Notes under the pieces: model-generated
Databases searched by the model: none
What the model saw: the letters and a program-made list of their open reading frames with translations, nothing else
Told to the model about the DNA's origin: nothing
Made by a program: the position numbers and the translations under genes
Shown here: one piece after another, positions 53,208-62,128 of the stretch
How positions within the stretch are numbered: the stretch's first letter is position 1
Layout of the letters: each line of letters opens with the position of its first letter
Source: JBCBWG01 sp036804185
GTDB lineage: Bacteria; Pseudomonadota; Alphaproteobacteria; Rhizobiales; Hyphomicrobiaceae
Assembly (NCBI GenBank): GCA_050330095.1
Contig: JBHJOC010000035.1
Coordinates: forward strand, 16,433-80,432
Length of the DNA stretch: 64,000 nucleotides
Reading direction: 5' to 3'

Positions 53208-53552
53208 AGCAACATCCAACCGCGGTGGTCCAAATCGAGGTTTGTGCGCCGATCATGCGTCAGTTCAATATGGCGTCGACGGCCGTATTTGATCGTTACT
53301 GCCAAAACCGGAAACGATCTCGTACCCTTCGCATTCCGTAGTTCGCAAATAACCTCGTCAGACGCCGAAACGAACGACGGAAGGCGGTCCTAGTGTGATG
53401 ACCGAGAAGTCCGCTTCATACCTTTCGGCCAGGCTGGGAGGCGGACTTCTCGGTCTGAATCACACTTGGCTTTTGAAAGTGTTAGTGTCGTTCAGACCTC
53501 GAAATTTGTTCCGCGCGTGCAGCAAAATGAGACGAATTTCGTGGTCACGACA
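53208..53552. other. 345-bp convergent intergenic region
   Basis: Contains the second copy of the long palindrome and nothing else recognisable. Confidence 0.6.
53392..53466. repeat. Palindromic intergenic repeat, copy B
   Basis: Left arm AGTGTGAT plus GACCGAGAAGTCCGC; right arm GCGGACTTCTCGGTC, TGA, ATCACACT. All 23 left-arm bases pair, with a 3-base bulge on the right, around a 26-base loop. The core arms match copy A at 33.7 kb, and similarity continues for about 40 bases past the right arm. Confidence 0.85.
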
Positions 53553-55448
53553 CTAGGGTCCGCGTTTGAGCCGCACCACATTGCTCGCCTTGGCTCGACC
53601 CGGCCCCGACTGTGCGGTTTGTGCGCGCGCCAGCCGCCGCTTAATCGGGCTCTCGTCTCGCTGAGCCTGCGTTTCGAGACCTAGGGCCTCCGTTACCCTC
53701 GGCAGGACCAGGATCACCGTGCTCCCCCGCTTCGGCCGGCTCTCGATGGCGAGCGTGCAGCCGGTCGATTGCGCGAGTTCGCCAACGATCTTCAGGCCGA
53801 GGCCTTGACCTTGCCCGGTCGCAAAAGCGGGCCGCTCCGAAGTCTCTGGGAACAGGTTCCCTTGGCCAAGTGCGGTTAGGATCTGATGCTGCGACATCCC
53901 GGGGCCTGTATCGCGCACGAACACGAGGACCGATCCGCCGCGGCCAGGTCTCGCGCCGATCCGGACGAAGCCGCCTTGACGCGAGAACTTGATTGCATTC
54001 GAAATCAGGTTGAAGAGCACTTGCCGGAGCGCGCGCGGGTCCATCGCGGCGGTCTCGAGCCCGTCGTCTGTCGAAACGTCCAGGCGCACGGATTTCGCTT
54101 TCGCGAGGCCCGCCATCGCCTGTGCGGTCTGATTGACGAGCACGCCGACGTCGATCCTGAGGTCAGGGCGACGAGCGAGCGCAAGGGTGGCACCGAGTTC
54201 GCAAAGCGGCCGCGTCGGGCGCTGCTCCCGCTCGGACAAGGAACCGTCGCCTTCAGCCTCGACGCGGGCAGCATCAGCGTAGTCGGCGACAAGCGCCAGC
54301 GCGTGCAGCGCCGTGGTGGCGATGTCCCCTGCGTAAGCTCTGTAGCGCTGCGTCTCCTGCTCACCGTAGTGGGCATCGCGAATGATCTCGGCGAGGGTTG
54401 CAATCGCACTCAGCGGCGTCCGCAGTTCGTGAGCCAGAACCGCGGTTGCAAGAGAGGTGTCCGACCGCTGAACGGCCCGCTCACTGGATCGCGCGCCAGC
54501 GGCTGCGGAGATCGCTCCCAGCGTGCCCGTCGCAGGAGGCGGAGGCACAAGCGACCGCGACGGGGACCGCGATTCCGGCTCTGAGCCGGTCGCTCTCTCT
54601 GTCTCGAACGCCTGATCCGATGCGTGCCCGGGCCCCATGCTTTGCAGCGGCTCTGCGTGTGCGTTCCAGTCGCCACTCATGATGCGACGAGCGATGTCGT
54701 CGAGCGTCGCGCGGTCTGCGGCGTCCACAGGCTTGCCAGCGCGCGGCGCCGGAACAACGTGTGGCGCGTCCTGGAGCCGGGCGAGAGGTGCTCCCGCGGC
54801 AGCAGCCACCCTTGTCCCGGTGCTCTGTGCCGAAACGTGGCGAACGGATTGAATGATCTGCCCTGCTGGGAGCCGTTCCGGCGTTGTGAAGGCGATCGGG
54901 GCACATTGGTTGGTGCCGACAGCTGGCTGTGCTTCGAGGCGCAGATCAATCAGTTGAACGTTGCCGGCATCATCGCCCACAGTTCGGCCAACCAGCCGGT
55001 GTCGCGGCTCGGCTGGGCGCTCCACCAGATCGATGGCCACTGGTAGTACGCTCGAACGTACGTCCGACAGGATTTCACAGAGCGCTGCGGCTGGATCGGT
55101 GGTGCGGCGAGCCTTGGCGCCGAGAAGGGCTGCAACCGCCGTGACCGAAACGAGCGCAGCACCCTGCGCGGCCGCGTTGACGTGGACCAGTGTGCCATCG
55201 TCGGGCGCGACCAACCATGCTGGGTATTCGAGTGCGTCGATCGCAGCCCTCGCAACCCGCAAGAGGCGGTCCTGGCGGGTGGGCTCTTCAGTGGGCGTGG
55301 CCAACGCATGGTCCGGGCATATCTGATGGAGTCCGGAGATGCGCTCCGGCAGCCCATCTAACCCCGGTGTTGAGCGGCTGGCTGGCACGTCGTTGGACAT
55401 CTGGCGTACCGCCCCGGCCCGCTGCCTGTCTGACCTCTTGGGCCTCAT
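53553..55448 (-). CDS. Soluble sensor histidine kinase
   Basis: Histidine kinase of about 631 residues without membrane segments. Residues about 60-190 form a PAS-like region (ALEYPAWLVAPDDGTLVHVNAAAQG), then a low-complexity linker, then the dimerisation domain with H-box VLAHELRTPLSAIATLAEII (histidine near 340). The ATPase domain has the N-box LFNLISNAIKFS, G1 DTGPGM and G2 GQGLGLKIV. The in-frame TTG at 55457 is possible, but ATG 55448 is preferred. No response regulator is adjacent, so it is an orphan. The signal is unknown. Confidence 0.9.
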   Translation of the reverse strand: MRPKRSDRQRAGAVRQMSNDVPASRSTPGLDGLPERISGLHQICPDHALATPTEEPTRQDRLLRVARAAIDALEYPAWLVAPDDGTLVHVNAAAQGAALVSVTAVAALLGAKARRTTDPAAALCEILSDVRSSVLPVAIDLVERPAEPRHRLVGRTVGDDAGNVQLIDLRLEAQPAVGTNQCAPIAFTTPERLPAGQIIQSVRHVSAQSTGTRVAAAAGAPLARLQDAPHVVPAPRAGKPVDAADRATLDDIARRIMSGDWNAHAEPLQSMGPGHASDQAFETERATGSEPESRSPSRSLVPPPPATGTLGAISAAAGARSSERAVQRSDTSLATAVLAHELRTPLSAIATLAEIIRDAHYGEQETQRYRAYAGDIATTALHALALVADYADAARVEAEGDGSLSEREQRPTRPLCELGATLALARRPDLRIDVGVLVNQTAQAMAGLAKAKSVRLDVSTDDGLETAAMDPRALRQVLFNLISNAIKFSRQGGFVRIGARPGRGGSVLVFVRDTGPGMSQHQILTALGQGNLFPETSERPAFATGQGQGLGLKIVGELAQSTGCTLAIESRPKRGSTVILVLPRVTEALGLETQAQRDESPIKRRLARAQTAQSGPGRAKASNVVRLKRGP

Positions 55449-55992
55449 CGTCTTCAAGAGCCCCAGCGTCGCGAATTCCGCTTCAGACCCTTACGCTCCG
55501 ACGTGGCCCGGTCGACAGAAAATGTCTGAGACACGAGAAACGCCGTCAACTCATTGCTTCTAAACGTTGCTGTTGTGATCGCCGCATGACTCGCAACATC
55601 GCCGTCGACCGGTGTCAAACGTCGGTGATGCAGCACGAGCTCAATTACGTTGCTCGTACCCTTTGATTTCCAAGTTCGTTTCGGCACCTGAGAAGACTGA
55701 CAAACGAACTGCGGAAAACGGGTACGATGACCAAGGCCATCGCGCAGGCCACGTGCTGCGAATCACCGTTGCCGACGATATTAGTCTGCCGACGCACGCG
55801 GTCAAACGTGAGAAGACGCTTCGCCCTCAACTGAGGGCATCCATTCATGGCCTCCGAAAGCGCCGCCGAGCCAAATCCGCCATCAGTGGCATTGGCGGGC
55901 GTTGCGACCGCGTGCGACAAGGTTGTGGGTGCGGTCCGCGTCTTGTTCTGACGCGCACGGGCACGTCCGGATCAGGTCCGAGGAGAGCCAGG
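55449..55992. other. 544-bp region between histidine kinase and phasin genes
   Basis: An open frame runs into the phasin gene from 55612, but the added residues are basic and unlike any phasin. I regard the region as divergent promoters with no gene. Confidence 0.5.
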
Positions 55993-56364
55993 ATGGCTGG
56001 AAACGATCGGTTTGAAATTCCCGAGCAGGTTCGCGACGTGGCGCAGCGCAACATCGAACAGACGCGCGCTGCCTACAATCAATTCATGGACATGGCGCGC
56101 AAGGCACAAGAGATGGCCGCTCAGCAAAGCGGCACCATGGTCGAGGCAGCTCTCGAAATCCAGTCGAAGGCCTTGAGCTTTGCCGAAGAAAACACACGCG
56201 CCGGATTCAACCTCGCGTCCGAACTCGCCAAGGCGAAGGACCTGCAGGAATACGTCGAGATCCAGCAGCGCCATGCGCAGCAGCAGATGAAGACATTTGC
56301 CGAGCAGTCGCAACGGCTCGGCCAGATGATGAGCGAGGCTGCGCAGCGGGCTGCGAAGCGGTGA
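55993..56364 (+). CDS. Phasin family protein
   Basis: Small helical protein of 123 residues that coats polyhydroxyalkanoate granules or acts as a membrane-associated stress protein. It has the phasin pattern: FEIPEQVRDVAQRNIEQTRAAYNQFMDMARKAQ, then ALEIQSKALSFAEENTRAGFNLASELAKAKDLQEYVEIQQRH. No cysteine, mostly heptad-like helices. AGGAG precedes the ATG at ideal spacing. Stands near the acetoacetyl-CoA synthetase gene, consistent with a polyhydroxybutyrate cycle. Confidence 0.93.
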   Translation: MAGNDRFEIPEQVRDVAQRNIEQTRAAYNQFMDMARKAQEMAAQQSGTMVEAALEIQSKALSFAEENTRAGFNLASELAKAKDLQEYVEIQQRHAQQQMKTFAEQSQRLGQMMSEAAQRAAKR

Positions 56365-56595
56365 TGTAACGGCCCCGTGTTCGGCGGCGCTTGGGGCTCG
56401 CGGTCGTCAGCCGGCCGGGACGCCCGTCGCGACGTTCTTGACGTGCTGGCCGGTATCAGGTTGAAGACTGCGTCTGCCACGGCGTATGTGACAGCCATCG
56501 CTGTAGCCGATGCCCTTTCGAGCGTGGCCGATGGCGCTCAGTCATCCCCCGCCGACGGGTGCGATCGCGACCGTCAACGTGCCGCGATCCTGAAA

Positions 56596-56672
56596 GCCGC
56601 CTTAGCTCAGTTGGTTAGAGCGCCAGATTGTGGATCTGGAGGTCCCCTGTTCAAGCCAGGGAGGCGGTACCA
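56596..56672 (+). tRNA. tRNA-His (GTG anticodon)
   Basis: A 77-base cloverleaf. The acceptor GCCGCCT pairs with AGGCGGT (first pair G-U), followed by A73 and encoded CCA. The anticodon stem CCAGA/TCTGG encloses TTGTGGA, with anticodon GTG at 56630-56632. The T-arm is CCCTG/CAGGG with TTCAAGC. The base before G1 is A, not G, so the usual G-1:C73 identity pair is absent, as described for alphaproteobacterial tRNA-His. Confidence 0.95.
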
Positions 56673-56991
56673 ATAAAACGGACGCCGCATTTCTCGGCGA
56701 CGGAGGTCTGGCGTCGCTGGTGCAAATTCGCGATGTCGCGGGACCTGTCGGGGGGGCAGGGCGCGGCAGCCGTCGCGCCGGCACCCTGATCTTTAGAAAG
56801 TCACGTTCGGGCCAAAGTTACATTCGGGCCAGGCCCGACGATCGTTGTTTCACAGTCGCCGTTGGACGCAACGCACCAGATGGCGTTCAGAGCGCCCGAC
56901 GACACCTCACGAGCAGACGAGCCTTGGCGCGCTCACCCGGTACGTGTTTGCAGCGCCCTTGCCGCCGCATCCCCAAAGCCAACGCTCACGC
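56673..56991. other. 319-bp gap after tRNA-His
   Basis: No gene or strong structure recognised. Two short phrases with the shared word TTCGGGCCA(A/G)G occur at about 56806-56814 and 56822-56830, a possible tiny duplication. Confidence 0.4.
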
Positions 56992-57951
56992 TCATCCGTC
57001 GCGCCGCTTGGTCGCGCCCCCGCGAGAAGCTAAATCGGCGTGACGCGCACTGGAGAAGTTGCTCGCGTCTTTCGTCATGTGTTCTGCCAGCATTTCAACG
57101 AAGACCCGTACGCGCGCCGACAGATGTCGCGTTGGCGGATAGACAGCGTGAACGGCGAGCGACTGTGCCGAGGCTGCGCCGAACAGGGCGACGAGGCGGC
57201 CCTCTTCGATGTCGTTGTCGACGGCGTAGGCGGGGCACAGTGCAATACCAGCGTTGGCCAGAACGAGGGTGCGGACCGCGGACGCACTGTTGGCCCTGAT
57301 CTGCCCTGTCACGGTCATGGTCACCCGCTCCCCATCAACAAGGAACGGCCACTTTTCCGGTTCGCGGAAATTGGTGTCGATGACACACCGGTGGTGCTTG
57401 AGCTCCGCCGGATTTCTCGGCTCCCCGGCCTGCGCAAGATAATTCGGGCTTGCAACGCACAGGATCGGCATATCCGCAAGGCGGCGCGCAATCAGGCTGC
57501 TGTCTTCCAGGTTCCCGATGCGGATCGCCAGTTCAACGCCTTCTGCAACGAGGTCAACAAACCGGTCGGATAGCTTCAGTTCCACGGTGACTTCCGGCCA
57601 GCGCTCGGCAAATGCCTGAAGCAGACCTGCAAGGCGCAATTCGCCGAATGTGATTGGAGCTGCAACGTTCAAGTGGCCACGGGGCACCATCCGCTCTTGC
57701 CGGGCATCGGCGCGGAGCGCGTCGAAGTCCTCGAGCAAACCCATACACCTCGGATGCAGGGCTCGCCCGGCCTCCGTCAGCGCCACGCGGCGCGTTGTCC
57801 GGTTGAGAAGCCGGGTGCCGAGGTCGTGCTCGAGGGCTGCCACGTACTTGCTGACGAGTTGAGGGGTTGAGCCAAGTCGTTCCGCGGCCGCTGTAAAGCT
57901 GCCCGTTGCGACAACGGCGGCGAAGGCGCGCATGGTGTCGATCCGATCCAT
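56992..57951 (-). CDS. LysR-family transcriptional regulator
   Basis: Regulator of 319 residues. The N-terminal winged helix reads MDRIDTMRAFAAVVATGSFTAAAERLGSTPQLVSKYVAALEHDLG, followed by a linker helix and the two-lobed effector domain (GHLNVAAPITFGELRLAGLL, FVDLAVELAIRIG-like core). The CrgA-like group acts as repressors or activators of neighbouring oxidoreductase genes. It is divergent from doxX and the aromatic-type cluster, with a palindrome at its own start, which suggests autoregulation and control of that cluster. Effector unknown, probably a quinone or aromatic compound. Confidence 0.93.
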   Translation of the reverse strand: MDRIDTMRAFAAVVATGSFTAAAERLGSTPQLVSKYVAALEHDLGTRLLNRTTRRVALTEAGRALHPRCMGLLEDFDALRADARQERMVPRGHLNVAAPITFGELRLAGLLQAFAERWPEVTVELKLSDRFVDLVAEGVELAIRIGNLEDSSLIARRLADMPILCVASPNYLAQAGEPRNPAELKHHRCVIDTNFREPEKWPFLVDGERVTMTVTGQIRANSASAVRTLVLANAGIALCPAYAVDNDIEEGRLVALFGAASAQSLAVHAVYPPTRHLSARVRVFVEMLAEHMTKDASNFSSARHADLASRGGATKRRDG

Positions 57952-57953
57952 CT

Positions 57954-57970
57954 ATCCATGATATATGGAT
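57954..57970. promoter_or_regulatory. Candidate LysR operator
   Basis: ATCCAT-GATAT-ATGGAT is a perfect dyad 3 bases upstream of the LysR start and 114 bases before doxX. It covers the ribosome-binding region of the LysR gene. The A/T-rich spacer is typical of LysR sites. Confidence 0.55.
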
Positions 57971-58083
57971 GATCAATCTCAAACAAGGACATTTATCTCG
58001 TTTCCGGCAAGCTTCATGGTCTCTTCAGACGGCCGGCAGCATCGCCGATGGGGCGGAGCGGGCTGCGAAACTGGAGACGGATC

Positions 58084-58518
58084 ATGATCGACCAAGCGAC
58101 ATCCACCGGCCTCGGGGCCTGCGCACTTCGTCTGTCACTCGGGGCTCTTTCCCTGTCGCATGCAGCTTTGAAGGCCTTCGTGTTCACGCCTGCTGGAACC
58201 TTCGGTTACTTCGAAAGCCTCGGTCTGCCTGGGGCGCTCGGACTGGTCGCGATCGCGGTCGAGGCTGTCGCCGGTCTCGCACTGATCGCAGGGGTCGGCG
58301 TTCGGATCGCGGCGTTGGCAACCCTGCCGATCCTGATCGGTGCAATCGTGTTTGTTCACGGTGCCAATGGATGGTTGTTCACAAACTCCGGTGGCGGTTG
58401 GGAATTTCCTGCGCTTTGGGCCGTTGCCCTCGGTGTGCAGGCGCTGCTCGGGGAAGGCGCCTTTGCGCTGAAGCTGAGCCCCCGCGACCAGTCACCTGAA
58501 CCGATCCCAGCCCGCTGA
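58084..58518 (+). CDS. DoxX family membrane protein
   Basis: Inner-membrane protein of 144 residues with four hydrophobic segments (LGACALRLSLGALSLSHAALK; ALGLVAIAVEAVAGLALIAGVG; IAALATLPILIGAIVFVHG; FPALWAVALGVQALLG). This matches the DoxX/DoxD family, named for a subunit of thiosulfate:quinone oxidoreductase; most bacterial relatives are uncharacterised and many are linked to oxidative stress or thiol chemistry. GGAG lies before the ATG. First gene of the block opposite LysR; the next gene starts 73 bases later. Confidence 0.9.
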   Translation: MIDQATSTGLGACALRLSLGALSLSHAALKAFVFTPAGTFGYFESLGLPGALGLVAIAVEAVAGLALIAGVGVRIAALATLPILIGAIVFVHGANGWLFTNSGGGWEFPALWAVALGVQALLGEGAFALKLSPRDQSPEPIPAR

Positions 58519-58591
58519 GCATAGGCGGCCACGCACCACGCCGGTGGTGGCCGCTGCCCAACCTTTTCATCTGCAAACTGGGAGACTGATC

Positions 58592-59548
58592 ATGCTTGTC
58601 AACGGAGTTTGGACCCGCTCATGGGATCCGGTGCAGTCGAAAGATGCCAAAGGGCGCTTCGTGCGCCAGACGTCGAGCTTCCGCAATTGGGTCACGAGCG
58701 ACGGACAGCCCGGCCCGACGGGGACCGGTGGGTTTCGTGCAGAGCCGGGTCGTTATCATCTCTATGTCGCGCTCATTTGCCCCTGGGCGTCGCGCACGCT
58801 GATGGCGCGCAAACTCAAGAAGCTTGATGATGTGATCTCGGTCACCGTTGTGGAGCCGTTTCTGGGTGACCAGGGCTGGGCTTTCGGAACTTATCCTGGC
58901 GCAGGCTTGGACCCGAACGCTGGCGCCCGTTTCGTACATGAACTTTATACAGCAGCAGACCCTGAGTATACGGGCCGCGCCACGGTACCCGTGCTTTGGG
59001 ACAAGAAGCGCAAGACGATCGTCAATAACGAAAGTGCTGATATCGTCCGCATCCTCAACACCGCTTTCGACGATGTCGCCGACAGGTCTATCGACCTTTA
59101 TCCAGAAGCGTTGCGTGGCGAAATAGACGCGTTCAATTCAGCGATATATGACACGCTGAACAACGGCGTCTACAAGGCGGGATTTGCAACCACCCAGGCC
59201 GCCTACAACGAGGCTGTCGAAGGTGTTTTCGAGGCACTCGACTGGATCGAGCAGAGATTCGCCGATGGCAGATCGTTCGTCCACGGGCATGCGCTGACCG
59301 AATCGGACTTGCGACTGTTCGTGACGTTGGTCCGCTTCGATGCTGCGTATCACGGACTGTTTAAATGCAATATTCGGAGCCTGGCCGAATATCAGAATTT
59401 GTCCCGTTATGTGCACCGCGTCACGGCAGTTCCGGGTATTTCTGAGACCGTGAATATTGATCACATCAAAGCAGGATATTACTCAATCAAAGCGCTCAAT
59501 CCCTCGGGCATCGTGCCAGCTGGGCCTTCTCTCAAACTGGCAGCCTGA
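58592..59548 (+). CDS. Glutathionyl-hydroquinone reductase (ECM4/YqjG family)
   Basis: Omega/Xi-class glutathione transferase of 318 residues that reduces glutathionyl-hydroquinones to hydroquinones with glutathione. The catalytic cysteine is C63 in LICPWASRTLM, followed by TYPGAGLDPNAGARFVHELYTAADPEYTGRATVPVLWDKK and NNESADIVRIL. The C-terminal helical domain carries LYVTLVRFDAAYHGLFKCN-like tyrosine residues of this class (VRFDAAYHGLFKCN). GGAG precedes the ATG. In characterised bacteria these enzymes sit in chlorophenol or quinone degradation clusters, supporting an aromatic role here. Confidence 0.93.
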   Translation: MLVNGVWTRSWDPVQSKDAKGRFVRQTSSFRNWVTSDGQPGPTGTGGFRAEPGRYHLYVALICPWASRTLMARKLKKLDDVISVTVVEPFLGDQGWAFGTYPGAGLDPNAGARFVHELYTAADPEYTGRATVPVLWDKKRKTIVNNESADIVRILNTAFDDVADRSIDLYPEALRGEIDAFNSAIYDTLNNGVYKAGFATTQAAYNEAVEGVFEALDWIEQRFADGRSFVHGHALTESDLRLFVTLVRFDAAYHGLFKCNIRSLAEYQNLSRYVHRVTAVPGISETVNIDHIKAGYYSIKALNPSGIVPAGPSLKLAA

Positions 59549-59684
59549 AGTTCTGCTCAAAAGTCTCACGCCAACCGATTTAGATCCCGCTCCCTTGGTC
59601 GTGCCGCCGAACATTTCGGCGTGCCGGCCGGCGCGGCGCATCGAGGATCGGTGTCTTAAGACCAATCAGATCAAGGAAAGCGCC

Positions 59685-60254
59685 ATGCCGCACGATCAAC
59701 GCCTGAAGCCCACGCCGGGTCAAATCCTCGGCCCTTATTATCCGCCAGAGCCTGATCCTGAGGCTGATGCGGACCTGACCCGCTGGCCTGGAGCCGAAGA
59801 AGCAGCCTCCGGACCGACGATCGCGCTTCGTGGTCGCATACTGTCGGTCCAAGGCGCACCCGTCGACGGTGCTCTGGTCGAACTTTGGCAATGCGATCAC
59901 AACGGCCGCTATCGCCACCCAGACGCACCCGAACACGAACTCGTAGATCCGCGGTTCGAGGGCTACGGCCGGCTCGTCACAGGCCCCGACGGTACGTACG
60001 CGTTTCGCGTGCTCCAGCCAGTCCCTTATCCTGGACGCGCACCTCACGTGCACTTCAAGGTCTCAGCCCGGGGCTTCGAGCCGCTCATCACGCAAATGTA
60101 CGTCGACGGTGAAGCTCGAAACGAGGGAGACTTTGCGCTCAATCATGCTGGCGAGGAGAAAACGCGGCTGATTGTTGCCCTCGAAGCCATCGCTGACGGC
60201 ACCGAGGATTGGGCGGCGCACTTCGACATCGTGCTTGGCGAGGCTCTGCCATGA
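59685..60254 (+). CDS. Intradiol ring-cleavage dioxygenase-like protein
   Basis: Non-haem iron dioxygenase of the catechol/protocatechuate family, 189 residues. By alignment with protocatechuate 3,4-dioxygenase beta chain, the four iron ligands are Y76 (NGRYRHPD), Y115 (PVPYPGR), H121 and H123 (PHVHF), all present. The N-terminal TPGQILGPYYPP matches the PcaH/PcaG opening. A single short chain with all ligands and no pcaG partner points to a homomeric enzyme on an unknown diol. AAGGA precedes the ATG. Its stop overlaps the next start (ATGA), coupling it to the CoA-transferase. Confidence 0.92.
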   Translation: MPHDQRLKPTPGQILGPYYPPEPDPEADADLTRWPGAEEAASGPTIALRGRILSVQGAPVDGALVELWQCDHNGRYRHPDAPEHELVDPRFEGYGRLVTGPDGTYAFRVLQPVPYPGRAPHVHFKVSARGFEPLITQMYVDGEARNEGDFALNHAGEEKTRLIVALEAIADGTEDWAAHFDIVLGEALP

Positions 60255-61426
60255 CCGCGCGCCCCCTCGAAGGCCTTCGCGTCGTTGATCTGACCCACGT
60301 CATTGCCGGGCCATTCGCGGCACATCAGCTGGCGGCCCTCGGCGCGGACGTGGTCAAGGTCGAGCATCCGGATGAACCAGACATGGCGCGTGCGATGGGT
60401 GTCGGCGCAGAAGCCGGGATGGGGGCTGTGTTTCGGGCCCACGGTGCCGGGAAGAAAGCCGTCAGTCTGGACTTCTCGACGTCTGCTGGGCTTGCGGACA
60501 TGCACGCCCTGCTCGCCGATAGCGATGTGCTGATCGAGAATTATCGTGCCGGCGCCCTTGATCGCTTCGGCCTCGATTATGGGACTTTGAGAACGCGCTA
60601 CCCGCATCTGATCTACTGCTCGATCACCGGGTTCGGCCAGCATGGCGCGCGACGAGGCCTGCCCGCCTACGACAACGTGATCCAGGCTTCATCGGGTCTG
60701 ATGTCGCTCAACGGCGGCCGGATCGGCGCTCCGGTCATTGACTACGCGACGGGCCTCACCGCTGCATTCGCAATCAGCGCTGCCCTGGCACAGCGCGGGA
60801 ATGATGGCCTCGGACAGCATATTGACGTGGTGATGCAAGACGTGGCGCTCACGCTCGCCAGTGCCGCCGTGCTCCGCGTGAGCGAGAACAAGAGCGGTGA
60901 CAACGCGACCCTGAGGCCCGCTCAACGTGCCGAAGGTCACCCGGGCCTTGCCTGCTACGAGACATCCGACGGGATGGTCATGATCGGCGCACTCAACGCG
61001 CGCCAACTCGCGCGCACCGCGGCTCTCCTCGATGCGCCGCCCAATCTGCTCGAACGTGCAGCACTCGCGAGCGACGGCGGGCACGAGCGGGCTCGTCTGT
61101 TTCTCGCCGACAGACTGGCGACAGCAACCGCCGAGGAATGGGAGCAGCGGTTCAATCTCGCCGGCGTGCCGGCTCAGCGCGTGCGCACGCTTGCAACTGC
61201 GGTCGCCGATGCGCGCGCGTCTGGGGACGGACATCTCTCGCCGGTCAGCGAAGGATCGGGCCTCGCACCCGTCGCCGGTTTTCGACTTTCTGGAGCAAGG
61301 CTCCGCCATGACCTGCCACCGCCTGCACACGGTGCACACAATGCCCAACCGCTCGGCGTGGGGTGGTCGGCCTGGAACGCATTGAAGCGGGCCGAGACGA
61401 GTTCAGCTTCACCACAATCAACCTGA
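60251..61426 (+). CDS. CoA-transferase family III protein, cluster-associated
   Basis: CaiB/BaiF-type transferase of 391 residues. It opens LEGLRVVDLTHVIAGPFAAHQLAALGADVVKVEHP; the catalytic aspartate is D164 in APVIDYATG. It is distinct from the copy at 19.3 kb: the middle and C-terminal part diverge, and the C-terminus is Ala/Ser-rich. Translationally coupled to the dioxygenase by ATGA, so it probably activates the ring-cleavage acid as its CoA ester. Its donor and acceptor are unknown. Confidence 0.92.
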   Translation: MTARPLEGLRVVDLTHVIAGPFAAHQLAALGADVVKVEHPDEPDMARAMGVGAEAGMGAVFRAHGAGKKAVSLDFSTSAGLADMHALLADSDVLIENYRAGALDRFGLDYGTLRTRYPHLIYCSITGFGQHGARRGLPAYDNVIQASSGLMSLNGGRIGAPVIDYATGLTAAFAISAALAQRGNDGLGQHIDVVMQDVALTLASAAVLRVSENKSGDNATLRPAQRAEGHPGLACYETSDGMVMIGALNARQLARTAALLDAPPNLLERAALASDGGHERARLFLADRLATATAEEWEQRFNLAGVPAQRVRTLATAVADARASGDGHLSPVSEGSGLAPVAGFRLSGARLRHDLPPPAHGAHNAQPLGVGWSAWNALKRAETSSASPQST

Positions 61427-61484
61427 TACGCAACCCCGGTGCACGCGCCTTTCGTGCCCGGCCCTAACCTCGAAGGGACACACG

Positions 61485-62114
61485 ATGCTGACGATCCACG
61501 ACTACAAGGGCTTCCCGAACCCGCTGCGCGTTCGCATCGCAGTGTCGGAGAAAGGGCTTAACGACCGTGTTCGCTATGAAACAGTCGACGTCCCAAGCGG
61601 GGCGCACCGAACCCCAGCGTTCCTTGCCAAGAATCCCTCCGGCGCGGTGCCCGTCCTGGAACTGGATGACGGCACGTTCATCAGCGAGTGCACGGCCATC
61701 ACCGAGTATCTCGACCACCTCGACGGTGCACCGGCGCTGACAGGAGGGTCGCCCCGCGAGCGCGCGGTCATCCACATGATGCAGCGCCGGGCCGAGGCAG
61801 ATCTGCTCGACGCCGTCGCTACCTATTTTCACCATGCAACGCCCGGGCTCGGGCCAGCGATCGAGACATACCAGAACGCCGAGTGGGGCCGGCGCCAGCG
61901 CGATCGCGCGATTGCCGGGATGCGCCAGTTCGACGCGTTGCTTGCCTCGCAGCCCTGGCTCGCCGGCGACCGCTTCTCGATGGCCGACATTACCGCCTTC
62001 GCAGGTCTCGTTTTTGCCGATTTCGCAGCCGTCGCAGTCCCTGAGGACTGCAACAATCTCATCGCTTGGCGAGCCCGTGTCGCGGGACGGCCATCGGTCG
62101 CCAACCAACAGTGA
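61485..62114 (+). CDS. Glutathione S-transferase
   Basis: Cytosolic-type GST of 209 residues. The thioredoxin-like half opens MLTIHDYKGFPNPLRVRIAVSEKGL and has the glutathione-binding NPSGAVPVLELDDGTFISECTAITEYLD (the ExxAI/T part binds the gamma-glutamyl group). The helical half ends SMADITAFAGLVFADF, the usual N-capping box. AAGGGA precedes the ATG. Second glutathione-dependent enzyme of the cluster; it may isomerise or conjugate a maleyl- or quinone-type intermediate. Confidence 0.92.
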   Translation: MLTIHDYKGFPNPLRVRIAVSEKGLNDRVRYETVDVPSGAHRTPAFLAKNPSGAVPVLELDDGTFISECTAITEYLDHLDGAPALTGGSPRERAVIHMMQRRAEADLLDAVATYFHHATPGLGPAIETYQNAEWGRRQRDRAIAGMRQFDALLASQPWLAGDRFSMADITAFAGLVFADFAAVAVPEDCNNLIAWRARVAGRPSVANQQ

Positions 62115-62128
62115 AGGGAACTCAGTCG

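Noticed and set aside
55612..55992. A 127-residue N-terminal extension of the phasin
   Set aside because: Basic, non-helical and unlike phasins; the internal ATG has an ideal AGGAG.
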